Origin: Acidovorax sp. sic0104 | GTDB lineage: Bacteria > Pseudomonadota > Gammaproteobacteria > Burkholderiales > Burkholderiaceae_C | Length of the DNA: 64,000 nucleotides | Reading direction: 5' to 3' | Assembly: GCF_019219095.1 (NCBI RefSeq) | Contig: NZ_JAHUWH010000019.1 | Span: forward strand, 30,522 to 94,521 | Part shown: piece by piece, positions 8,131 through 16,117 of the stretch | Layout: every line of letters begins with the position of its first letter | Position numbering within the stretch: the stretch's first letter is position 1 | Program-made: the position numbers and the translations under genes | Notes under the pieces: generated by a model | What the model saw: the letters and a program-made list of their open reading frames with translations, nothing else | Databases searched by the model: none | Told to the model about the DNA's origin: nothing

Positions 8131-9669
8131 TCAGCGCAGGCTCAGCGTCTCGCGCTTCCAGCCCGCGTCCTGCCAGCGCTGGAACACCGGCAGCGCAGCC
8201 ACGTCGCCCGTCACGCGTTCGGTGGACAAGCCATCGATGCGCACCACCTCGAAGCTCTTGCGGTAGCGGCCCTGGCCGCGCGCCTCGCGCGCCACCAGCA
8301 TCTGTTGCCCGCCGGGCACCCAGCCGGCCCATTCGGCATAGCCGGTTTCGGGCGACGTGGGCGCGGGCGGCAGCACGTCCACCACCCAATCGCCGCCCGC
8401 CTTGCGCAGGACCCACAGCTCGCGCCAGCCTTCGAGCGGCTGCACGGCCAGCGCCACGGCATTGCCTTCGCGGTTGACGGTGGCGGAGGCCGTCCACACC
8501 ACGCCATAGGTGCAGCGGCGCACCAGCGGCTCCCTGGCGCCGTGCTGGGCATCCACCAGCAGCACGCAGGTCTCTCCTGGCGCGCCCGGCTGCACCACCA
8601 CGGCGGGCCGCTTGGCATCGACCACAGGCACGGCGGCCGGGACCAGCGCCCAGCGCACGGCGCTCACCCGCATGGCGGCGTCGTTGTAGGCGGGCTGGTC
8701 CTCGTCGGGCAGATCGCTCTTGCTCACGCCGGCAAACTCCGCCAATGCCCGGGACGCGGCCGCGCCTGCGGCCTGCGCGCCGTCCTTGCGCGCCTGCTGG
8801 AAGGCCACGGCGCCCCACAGGCCCGCGCGGCGCATCTGCACACGATTGCGCAGGTAGCTCGGCAGCCCGGCAACATCGACCTTCTCCAGCACCTGGGCCT
8901 GCCAGTCCTGCAGCCTGGCGCGCTCGTGCGCGGGCAGGTCGGGGTTGGTGCATTCGGGCCGCGTGAGCGCCAGGGCGGCGCGCGCGCGCTGATCGGCGCT
9001 GGCGGCGGGCATGGCCAGCAGGCGGCGGAAGGCCTCGCCGTCATAGCAGACCTGCATGCGGCCTTCGACTTCGTAGGTGGTGAAGCGCACGCCGTAGCCG
9101 CTGGCCACGTCCAGGTGCGCCGACAGCGCGGCGCCGCCGGCCTTGCCCGCAGCCGTGCTGGCGGGCGGGGCCGATGCCCTGCGGGCCAGGCGGTCGGCGA
9201 AGGTGCCCAGGGCATCGAAGGCCAGCGCGCCCTGCTCGCCCGCAATCGCCGCGGCGGGCGCCGCTTGCAGGTAGGCGGCCGTGAGGCCTATGCCCATCGC
9301 CTCGGCGCCGGGCGTGTCGCGCACGAAGCGCAACACCGACAGCAGCGCGGGGCCGTCTGCCTCTGTGAGCGAGACCCGGCGCACATCGCTCGCACGGACG
9401 AACCCGCCGCGCTCGCGCTTGTGGTCCCACACCTGCAGGTAGTCCATGCGCTCGCCGCGCACTTCCAGCACCTCGCCCTGCCACAGCACGGTCTGCTGCA
9501 GGGCCGAGTCGCGCGGCGCGGCACGCAGGCTGGATTGGTCCTGCACGACGATGGCACTGCCCAGCGTGGCGGCAGAAGCGGGCATGGGGGGAACGGCAGC
9601 GCAGACGACCGTGGTGGCGGCGCTGGCGATGGCCGTGGCCAGCGTGAAGAGGGTGCGCTTCATGGTCAT
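8131..9669 (-). CDS. secreted SH3-type protein of unknown function
   Basis: The 512-residue protein starts MTMKRTLFTLATAIASAAT and has a cleavable signal peptide (about residues 1-33). Residues 36-100 look like a bacterial SH3 domain (AIVVQDQSSLRAAPRDSALQ, then a hydrophobic strand and GGFVRASDV). The rest is Ala-rich with two Cys (TRPEC, GETCVLL) and a beta-rich C-terminal half. The ATG overlaps the TGA of the SPFH gene by 4 bp (ATGA), so the two are translationally coupled. It probably acts in the periplasm next to the SPFH membrane protein. The exact role is unknown. Confidence 0.7.
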   Translation of the reverse strand: MTMKRTLFTLATAIASAATTVVCAAVPPMPASAATLGSAIVVQDQSSLRAAPRDSALQQTVLWQGEVLEVRGERMDYLQVWDHKRERGGFVRASDVRRVSLTEADGPALLSVLRFVRDTPGAEAMGIGLTAAYLQAAPAAAIAGEQGALAFDALGTFADRLARRASAPPASTAAGKAGGAALSAHLDVASGYGVRFTTYEVEGRMQVCYDGEAFRRLLAMPAASADQRARAALALTRPECTNPDLPAHERARLQDWQAQVLEKVDVAGLPSYLRNRVQMRRAGLWGAVAFQQARKDGAQAAGAAASRALAEFAGVSKSDLPDEDQPAYNDAAMRVSAVRWALVPAAVPVVDAKRPAVVVQPGAPGETCVLLVDAQHGAREPLVRRCTYGVVWTASATVNREGNAVALAVQPLEGWRELWVLRKAGGDWVVDVLPPAPTSPETGYAEWAGWVPGGQQMLVAREARGQGRYRKSFEVVRIDGLSTERVTGDVAALPVFQRWQDAGWKRETLSLR

Positions 9670-11006
9670 TGCTCCGTGGATGGGGTCATGGAGGCGTCGT
9701 CGGCGCCGGTCTGGGTTGCGGCGGCCTGGGCATTGCGGCTGCCGCCCAGCAGCGCCGCACCGATGAAGTCGCCGTTGGCAGGTGGCGGCGCGATGATGAC
9801 CTGGATCTTGTCCGAGAGCTTGTCCGCCAGCGTCTTCTGGATGAGCAGCGGATGGCGGGTGACCAGCGCGCCCTCACGGGCCATCTGCTCGGCATTCACC
9901 TTGCCGATGCGGTCCATGCGGTAGGCCTCGGCCTCGGCGAGCTTCTGGCGGGCGTCGGCCTCGCCGGTGGCTTCGATGCGGCGGGCCTGGGCATTGCCTT
10001 CAGCGGCCTTCACACGGGCCACGCGCTCGGCCTCGGCTTCCAGCTGGCGCTGCTCGATCTGGCGCTGCTTGAAGGGCAGCACGTGCTTCATGGCCTCTTC
10101 CTGGGCGCGCGCGGCGATGACCTGTTCGCGTGCCGCGGCCTCGGCGGCCACTTCGCGGCGGACCTTTTCTGCCGATGCGTCGAGCTCGGTTTCCTTCACG
10201 CGCTTGTCCTTGAGCTCCAGCGTGTAGCGCATCTTCTCGGAGGCCAGTTCCTCGGCCAGCAGGCTGTCCATGCCGCGGCGGTACTCGGCGGGCAGGTCCA
10301 CCTTGCCGATCTGCACGCTGCGCAGCAGCACGCCGTCGGCCGCGAGGCGGGTGCGCAGCTCGGTCTCGATGATCTGGGCGATCTCGGCACGCTTGGACGA
10401 GAAGATCTCCCGCACGGTGTAGCGTGCAAACACCTTGTAGACCAGGCCCTGAACGGCAGGGGACACGATGTCGGCATCGACGTCATCCGGAAGATTGCCG
10501 GTTTTCACGGCGGCGGAAGAAGGGTCCAGCGCATAGCGAACGCTGAGGTCCAGACCGAAAGACAGGCCTTCCACCGATTGCAGTGGCGCGCTGCCGCTGG
10601 CCTGGCGCATGGCTTCGGGGCGGTAGCTCTGGTCGCGCAACGAGAACACGCGCACGCTGTGCACACCGGGCAGCACCCACACACCACCGTCGCGCCACTG
10701 GGTGACCGAGCCAGTGAACTGGTTCATGCGCAGGCCCAGCTCGCCCTGGTCCAGGTGGCGCACCGGCGGGTTGCGCACCACGGCCACGGCCGCCACGGCG
10801 ACAGCCGTGCCGGCCACCATCCAGCGCACGGTGCGCGCGGTGGGCAGCAGGTAGGACCACCGGATGCTGCGGCTGTCCTGATGCGCCTCCAGGGCGGGGC
10901 CTGCAGCGAGGGCTTGGTCGTGCAGTGCATCGGCGTCGGCAACGGAGGGCTCTGCGGCACTGCGGCCGCGCAGGGCTTGGACGATGCGGTTCCAGGCGAA
11001 TTTCAT
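9666..11006 (-). CDS. SPFH/Band 7 (stomatin-prohibitin type) membrane protein
   Basis: The 446-residue protein starts at the ATG at 11006 behind a GAGAGAG site. A single membrane helix lies at about residues 58-78. The SPFH domain follows (GELGLRMNQFTGSVTQW, YTVREIFSSKRAEIAQIIET, LPAEYRRGMDSLLAEE), then a long charged coiled coil (about 260-390) rich in AEAERVARVKAAEGNAQARR-type repeats. Such proteins assemble membrane microdomains or rings and often control membrane-protein quality. It is the first gene of a two-gene unit with the secreted SH3 protein and is divergent from a two-component pair. Confidence 0.85.
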   Translation of the reverse strand: MKFAWNRIVQALRGRSAAEPSVADADALHDQALAAGPALEAHQDSRSIRWSYLLPTARTVRWMVAGTAVAVAAVAVVRNPPVRHLDQGELGLRMNQFTGSVTQWRDGGVWVLPGVHSVRVFSLRDQSYRPEAMRQASGSAPLQSVEGLSFGLDLSVRYALDPSSAAVKTGNLPDDVDADIVSPAVQGLVYKVFARYTVREIFSSKRAEIAQIIETELRTRLAADGVLLRSVQIGKVDLPAEYRRGMDSLLAEELASEKMRYTLELKDKRVKETELDASAEKVRREVAAEAAAREQVIAARAQEEAMKHVLPFKQRQIEQRQLEAEAERVARVKAAEGNAQARRIEATGEADARQKLAEAEAYRMDRIGKVNAEQMAREGALVTRHPLLIQKTLADKLSDKIQVIIAPPPANGDFIGAALLGGSRNAQAAATQTGADDASMTPSTEQ

Positions 11007-11235
11007 GGTGTTTCTCTCTCTCGGTTGGGTGGTGTTGTTGTCGGGGCCTGAGCAACCGATGGGTGGCGGCTCATTGGTAGGTGATTCTTCGGAGAACCCG
11101 CGGAAGCAACAACGCGGCGCACGCCCCAAAGCCCTCACGGCCGGCGAGCGAACGCTCCGGCCCCGGAAGAAAAACTCACACCGCCCCGTGGGGAGCGCCG
11201 GGATAATCCGGCCAACACCACCGCAAAGCGCTTTC

Positions 11236-11991
11236 ATGACCCTCAACGCACCCATGGCACGCATGGCACGCATCGCCGTGATCGAAGACGACCTGCCCAC
11301 CAGCAACCAGCTGGCAGGCTGGATTGCCAGCGCGAAGAGCGGCATCGTGATCGACCAGTGGTTCACGCGCGACGACGCCGAAGCCGCGCTGGCGCGCGAG
11401 TACTACGACGCGGTGGTGCTCGACATCGAACTGGGCCGCGAGCGCCATGCGGGCGTGGCGCTCATCAACGCGATCAACAAGCGCCGCCAGGGCACGCCCG
11501 TGCTGGTGGTGTCGGCCATGCCTGCCGCCATCTACCGCAGCATCATGAAGGCGCTGGATGCGTGGGATTACCTGCAGAAGACGACCTTTGAAGAGGCGGA
11601 CTTCATCGAGACCTTCCTCGACATCCTGCGCACCACGCAGACAGCCCCCGCCCCAGCCGCGCCCGCCGCTGCGGCACCGGGCGACGCGCTGGTGCTAGAC
11701 CCGCTGTGGCAGCGCACCCCCACCTGGCGCGGCGAGCGCATCAACCTGCCGCTCACCGCCCAGCGCATCCTGGCCACGCTGCACCAGCGCAGCGGCGAAG
11801 TGGTCTCCTACGATGAGCTGTTCGACGTGGTCAAGAGCGGCCGCAACCGCGACAACGTGCGCAAGCATGTGAGCACCATCCGCGAGGCACTGCGCGAAGT
11901 GGACGCCACCTTCGAAGGCATCGAGAACGTGCCCATGCGCGGCTTCCGCTGGGTTGGCGTTCCCGCGCAGCCTGCGGCCAAGCGCCCATGA
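11236..11991 (+). CDS. response regulator with winged-helix output domain
   Basis: The 251-residue protein has a receiver domain with EDD acids at 17-19, phospho-acceptor Asp63 in VVLDIELG and the conserved Lys115 in LQKTTF. A linker rich in Ala/Pro leads to an OmpR-type winged helix (RINLPLTAQRILATLHQRSG, VRKHVSTIREAL, MRGFRWVG). ATGs at 11254 and 11263 are alternative starts. Its last bases overlap the kinase gene (ATGA), so the pair is one operon. The divergent SPFH/SH3 unit is a likely target, which is an inference from position only. Confidence 0.85.
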   Translation: MTLNAPMARMARIAVIEDDLPTSNQLAGWIASAKSGIVIDQWFTRDDAEAALAREYYDAVVLDIELGRERHAGVALINAINKRRQGTPVLVVSAMPAAIYRSIMKALDAWDYLQKTTFEEADFIETFLDILRTTQTAPAPAAPAAAAPGDALVLDPLWQRTPTWRGERINLPLTAQRILATLHQRSGEVVSYDELFDVVKSGRNRDNVRKHVSTIREALREVDATFEGIENVPMRGFRWVGVPAQPAAKRP

Positions 11992-14150
11992 AGCGCCTGC
12001 TGCGGCGCACGGCGCTGGAGATGCCTCGCCTGGAGATGCCCCGCCTGGGCCTGCCGGCGTTTCGCCTGCGCATCCTCGTGCGCAGCGTGTTCCTGCTGCT
12101 GGCAGCCGCCACCGTGGTGCTCAGCGTGGTGCTGCTCAAGGAGGAAAAGGAGCGCGCCTGGCAGGGCTACCAGAACGGCTTCAAGCGCAGCCAGTCCGAG
12201 GTGATGGCGCGCCTGCGCCACCCGTCGGGCCAGCTCGCGCTGCTCAACGCGCACATCCAGGGCCAGGGCGCCACCCCGCTCGCGCCGCTGCTGCTGCCGT
12301 ATGCGGCCATCGACTTCGACGACCAGAACAAGGCGCAGCAGGCCGTCGAGATGGCCGGCTGCGCGGTGCAGTACCCCGACGGCGCCTCGGCCTGCGCAGC
12401 GATCGGCAACAACCCCTATGCGGGCGGCTTCATCTATCTGGTGGGCAGCTTCTACGCGGGTGAACTGGTGGCGCGAGAGCGCGGCGCGCTGGACCTGGCG
12501 GGCGTACACCGCGCGCGCATCACGCTGGACATGCGCGGCACCACCCACCGCTGGGTAGCGCCGTTCGAGGCGCTGCCGCCGCAGGGCGGCATCCAGACGC
12601 GGGGCCGCCTCACGGGATTTGCGGACAGCGGCGACGACACCCTCGACGTGCGCGCGCGCCCGGTGCGCGATTTCCGGGGCTGGCTGTGGCAAGGCAACGC
12701 CTGCCGCGACCCCGCAGGCGCGGCGCCCGACTGCCTGCGCCGCACGTTCTATTCGATCCGACTGCCGGTGGAGCTGTTTCGCGAAGCGCTCTTCGGCAAG
12801 CAGCGCCTGGTGTGGCCACCCGAGGACCTGGGCAGCATGCGGGTGCGCGTGGAGATGCTGGGGCCAGTGGCCGACACCGGAAGCTCCCCCAACGCCACGC
12901 CCGTGCTGTTCGACAGCAACGCGCCCGGCGCACAGCCCGCTGCGTCGTTGGCCGACGTGGCACGCTCGCTGTTGCCGGGCGAGAAAGTACAGATCCGCAA
13001 GCTGGGCAGCAGCGAACAGGACGCGCTCACCCTGCGAGGCTCCGAGGTCGAAGCGGGCCCCTCGGCGCCGTGGCTGATACGCCTGATCAGCTGGCTGCCG
13101 CTGGACATGCAGGGCCCGGGCCAGGTGCAGGCAGTGCCCGCCGGGCTGGACATCCTCGACACGCCGCTGGGCAACTACGCCGTCACCTTCACCGGCAACC
13201 TGCGCGGCGTGGAGCAAGGCCTGGCGGTCGTGGCCACCCGCATGTCGTGGTACCTGGGGGCCATGCTGGCCGCCATCGCGCTGGCCTGGCTGGCGGTGGA
13301 AGTGGGCCTGCTCAGGCGCGTGACAGCGCTCACCCGCCGCGCGGCCGCCGTCTCGTACAACGTGCAGGACGGCCACATCGGACCGCGCCTGGGCGACCTG
13401 GACGTGTCGGACCTGCGCGGTTCGGACGAGCTGGGCATCCTGGCGGGCGGCCTGGCCGACCTGCTGCAGCGCGTGAAGGACGACCTCCAGCGCGAACAGC
13501 TGCGCGCTCAGCAGGAGCGCGACATGTGGCACGCCGTGGGCCACGAGATCATGTCGCCGCTGCAGTCCCTCATGGTGCTGCACGGCGGGCCCGGAGACCC
13601 GGGGCACCGCTACGTTCAGCGCATGCAGCAGGCAGTGCACGTGCTCTACGGCACGGCCTCGCCGGCCGAGGCGCTGCAGGCCGCCGACCTGCCCCAGGGC
13701 CGGCTCGACCTGGACGCCTTCCTGCGCCACGTGGCCGACAACGCGCATTTCGCGGGCATCGGCAATGTGGTGTACGACGGCGGCGCGGGGCCAGTGATCG
13801 TGCGGGCCGACGAGTTTGCGCTGGAAGATGTGGTGACGCACATCCTGGGCAACGCGGACCGCTACCGCCCGGCCGGCACGGCGATCGTGCTCACGCTCGC
13901 CGCGTCGGAATCCACCGCCAGCGCCACGTTGCACAACCAGGGCTCCACCATCGAGGAGGACCTGCTGGGACGCATCTTCGAGCTGGGCGTGTCGGACCCC
14001 AGCCAGCCCACGCCGCCGGGCGGGTCGGAGCACCGGGGCCAGGGCCTGTTCGTCGCCAAGACCTACATGGCCAAGATGGGCGGCACCGTCAACGCCCGCA
14101 ATACGGCCGACGGTGTGGCGTTCACGCTGACCTTCCAGCGGCTGGGGTAA
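11988..14150 (+). CDS. membrane sensor histidine kinase
   Basis: The 720-residue kinase has membrane helices at about 31-50 and 419-442 with a large periplasmic sensor region between them. A HAMP-like stretch follows. The phospho-acceptor His519 sits in AVGHEIMSPLQS, close to the HisKA pattern. The HATPase domain shows the N-box HILGNADRY and the G-box GQGLFVAKTYMAKMGG; the D-box is less clear. The sensor region has no family I recognise. It overlaps the response regulator by 4 bp, so the two form a cognate pair. Confidence 0.85.
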   Translation: MKRLLRRTALEMPRLEMPRLGLPAFRLRILVRSVFLLLAAATVVLSVVLLKEEKERAWQGYQNGFKRSQSEVMARLRHPSGQLALLNAHIQGQGATPLAPLLLPYAAIDFDDQNKAQQAVEMAGCAVQYPDGASACAAIGNNPYAGGFIYLVGSFYAGELVARERGALDLAGVHRARITLDMRGTTHRWVAPFEALPPQGGIQTRGRLTGFADSGDDTLDVRARPVRDFRGWLWQGNACRDPAGAAPDCLRRTFYSIRLPVELFREALFGKQRLVWPPEDLGSMRVRVEMLGPVADTGSSPNATPVLFDSNAPGAQPAASLADVARSLLPGEKVQIRKLGSSEQDALTLRGSEVEAGPSAPWLIRLISWLPLDMQGPGQVQAVPAGLDILDTPLGNYAVTFTGNLRGVEQGLAVVATRMSWYLGAMLAAIALAWLAVEVGLLRRVTALTRRAAAVSYNVQDGHIGPRLGDLDVSDLRGSDELGILAGGLADLLQRVKDDLQREQLRAQQERDMWHAVGHEIMSPLQSLMVLHGGPGDPGHRYVQRMQQAVHVLYGTASPAEALQAADLPQGRLDLDAFLRHVADNAHFAGIGNVVYDGGAGPVIVRADEFALEDVVTHILGNADRYRPAGTAIVLTLAASESTASATLHNQGSTIEEDLLGRIFELGVSDPSQPTPPGGSEHRGQGLFVAKTYMAKMGGTVNARNTADGVAFTLTFQRLG

Positions 14151-14360
14151 GCCCGGGCACAACTTGGCGGGGAGAGATAAGGCGAGCGCGGGCCCTTGCG
14201 CAAGGGCAATCCAAGGGCAGTCAGCGGGCGTGTGCGCGCACGGCCAAGGGCGGCGGCGTCCGACAGCGGCTGGCGGGCGCACGCCCTACGCTGCAATGCA
14301 TTCCCTCGCACCCCGGTGCGCCCGTTCATCCCAGCGCCCAGCGCGCAAGGAGTTTCCTCG

Positions 14361-14747
14361 ATGCCACGCTTTGCCTTCATCACTCCCGCCCTCACCGCCG
14401 TGCTGCTCGCTACCTCGGCGGCTGCCATCGCCCAGGCTCCGGCCGGCGACGCCCGCGCCCGCTACGAGCAGGAGCGCGAGAAGTGCATGACCAACAACAC
14501 CCAGGACTCGCTGGCCACCTGCCTGCGCGAGGCCAACAACGCCCTGGACGCATCGCGCAAGGGCCAGCTCAGCAACCCCGGCCCCGCCGCTGCAGACAAC
14601 GCCACCCAGCGCTGCGACGCATTCCAGACGGCCGCCGAACAGGCAGAGTGCGTGCGCCGCACCCAGTCCACATCCACCAGCGGCTCGGTGTCGGGCGGCG
14701 GTGTGCTGCGTGAGTCGGTCACCACCACGGTCATCCCGGCAAAGTGA
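14361..14747 (+). CDS. small secreted protein, unknown
   Basis: The 128-residue product has AAGGAG 10 bases upstream and a signal peptide ending near AIAQA (residue 25). The mature part contains four Cys (EKCMTN, ATCLREA, QRCDAF, AECVRR), spaced as two pairs that may form disulfides. The tail is Ser/Thr/Val-rich. I know no family assignment. It is transcribed alone between the kinase and the convergent rpe gene. Confidence 0.6.
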   Translation: MPRFAFITPALTAVLLATSAAAIAQAPAGDARARYEQEREKCMTNNTQDSLATCLREANNALDASRKGQLSNPGPAAADNATQRCDAFQTAAEQAECVRRTQSTSTSGSVSGGGVLRESVTTTVIPAK

Positions 14748-14781
14748 ACCTGCGGCGCCCGACAAAAAATCGAATAAAAAT

Positions 14782-14835
14782 CGGCTCCGCCACTTACCCA
14801 TCAAGCGCCGAAAGCTACTAAAAACATAGCAACAT
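14782..14835 (-). repeat. two-hairpin AT-rich repeat, copy A (intergenic)
   Basis: Read on the minus strand it begins TTGCTATG...TAGTAGC (first inverted repeat) and continues GGCGCTTGATGGGTAAG (second arm). It lies between the small secreted protein gene and rpe. It matches the copies listed at 21595, 32556, 34701, 41427, 44836 and 51438. Confidence 0.75.
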
Positions 14836-14903
14836 CCTGCGCAACTGGCGCGATCCAGACCAGCGCACCCGTGGAACTGGCTTTGCCAGGCCACAGGGTG
14901 CGT

Positions 14904-14941
14904 CCCCCTTGAAGGGAGAAGGCGCGCAGCGCCTCAGGGGG
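14904..14941 (-). terminator. nested hairpin at the rpe 3' end, contains the rpe stop codon
   Basis: On the minus strand CCCCCTGAGGCGC and GCGCC...AAGGGGG form an outer and an inner stem. The TGA in CCCCCTGAGG is the stop codon of rpe. There is no U-run, so termination is uncertain. Confidence 0.4.
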
Positions 14942-15620
14942 TGGCCAAAGCCTCTCGCATCGTGTCGATGACGCCCTTGTAGTCGGGCTTGCCGAAGATC
15001 GCGCTGCCGGCCACGAAGGTGTCGGCACCGGCATCGGCCACGCGGCGGATGTTGTCGGTCTTGATGCCGCCGTCCACCTCCAGGCGGATGTCCTTGCCCG
15101 TCGCATCGATGCGGCGGCGCACATCCTCGATCTTGCGCAGGGCCGAATCGATGAAGCTCTGGCCGCCAAAGCCCGGGTTCACGCTCATGATGAGGATGAG
15201 GTCGATGTCGTCGATCACCCAGTCCAGAACATCCAGCGGCGCGGCCGGGTTGAATACCAGCCCGGCCTTCACGCCCTTCCCGCGGATGGCCTGGATGCTG
15301 CGGTGCACATGACCAGACGCATCGGGGTGGAAGCTGATGTAGTCAGCGCCCGCTTCGGCAAACGCTGCGGCCAGCGCGTCCACGGGCTGGATCATCAGGT
15401 GCACGTCGATGGGCACCGCCACGCCGTCGGCCGTCTTGGAGTGCGGCTTCAGCGCCTGGCAGATCATCGGGCCGAAGGTGAGGTTGGGCACGTAATGGTT
15501 GTCCATCACGTCGAAATGGATCCAGTCCGCGCCGGCGGCAATGACGTTGCGCACTTCTTCGCCCAGGCGGGCAAAGTCGGCGGAGAGGATCGAGGGGGCG
15601 ATTTGGAATGTGCGGCTCAT
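14934..15620 (-). CDS. rpe: ribulose-phosphate 3-epimerase
   Basis: The 228-residue TIM-barrel enzyme interconverts D-ribulose 5-phosphate and D-xylulose 5-phosphate in the pentose-phosphate and Calvin pathways. The family motifs are all present: [15 protein letters not shown] at the N-terminus, [40 protein letters not shown] and the phosphate-binding EVDGGIK and VAGSAIF. Length is normal. It is divergent from apaG across 89 bp. The stop codon lies inside a hairpin repeat. Confidence 0.95.
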   Translation of the reverse strand: MSRTFQIAPSILSADFARLGEEVRNVIAAGADWIHFDVMDNHYVPNLTFGPMICQALKPHSKTADGVAVPIDVHLMIQPVDALAAAFAEAGADYISFHPDASGHVHRSIQAIRGKGVKAGLVFNPAAPLDVLDWVIDDIDLILIMSVNPGFGGQSFIDSALRKIEDVRRRIDATGKDIRLEVDGGIKTDNIRRVADAGADTFVAGSAIFGKPDYKGVIDTMREALATP

Positions 15621-15709
15621 GCCCCGATTGTCGCAAAGCGTGCGGCACCCAGGGATTTGGACTGCCGCGGCAGCGATGGCCGGGGGCCGCCAGCGTTACC
15701 ATTCGGCCC

Positions 15710-16117
15710 ATGCCAAAGTACCAGTTTGACGTGACCGTGCTGCCCGAGTACCTGCCCGAGCAGTCCGCGCCGGATACCGGGGTGTTCAGCTTCGCCTACA
15801 CCATCACGATCACCAACGCCGGCGATGCGCCGGCCCAGCTCATTGCGCGCCACTGGATCATCAGCGACTCGCGCGGCCATACCGAGGAGGTCAAGGGCCT
15901 GGGCGTGGTGGGGCACCAGCCGCTGCTCAAGCCGGGCGAATCGTTTCAATACACCAGCGGATGCCGCCTGCGCACCGCCAGCGGCACCATGCATGGCACC
16001 TTCCACTGCGTGGGAGAAGAAGGCGAGCCGTTCGACACGCCCGTGCCGCTGTTCATGCTCGAAGCAATGGGCCACGGCCCTGCCGGCGAACCCCTGACCG
16101 GTCGGGTGCTTCATTGA
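15710..16117 (+). CDS. apaG: ApaG protein
   Basis: The 135-residue protein has the all-beta ApaG fold. Diagnostic motifs are YTITITNAGDAPAQLIARHW, the GxGVVGxxP-like VKGLGVVGHQPLLKPGESF, and GTMHGTFHCVGEEGEPFDTP. The start at 15710 gives the usual length of about 125-135 residues. ApaG is linked with cation homeostasis and nucleotide metabolism in enterobacteria, but its reaction is not established. The stop overlaps the TTG start of the next gene. Confidence 0.93.
   Translation: MPKYQFDVTVLPEYLPEQSAPDTGVFSFAYTITITNAGDAPAQLIARHWIISDSRGHTEEVKGLGVVGHQPLLKPGESFQYTSGCRLRTASGTMHGTFHCVGEEGEPFDTPVPLFMLEAMGHGPAGEPLTGRVLH

Noticed and set aside
8305..9924. A 539-codon plus-strand frame opposite the SH3 and SPFH genes
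   Set aside because: It is the antisense shadow of two well-supported minus-strand genes, with His/Gly/Arg-rich low-complexity residues.
11808..14282. An 824-codon minus-strand frame opposite the sensor kinase
   Set aside because: Composition is typical for a high-GC antisense shadow and the plus-strand kinase motifs are unambiguous.
15961..16113. N-terminal extension of the Gcr-type gene through apaG
   Set aside because: These bases encode ApaG motifs in another frame; the extension has no conserved residues.
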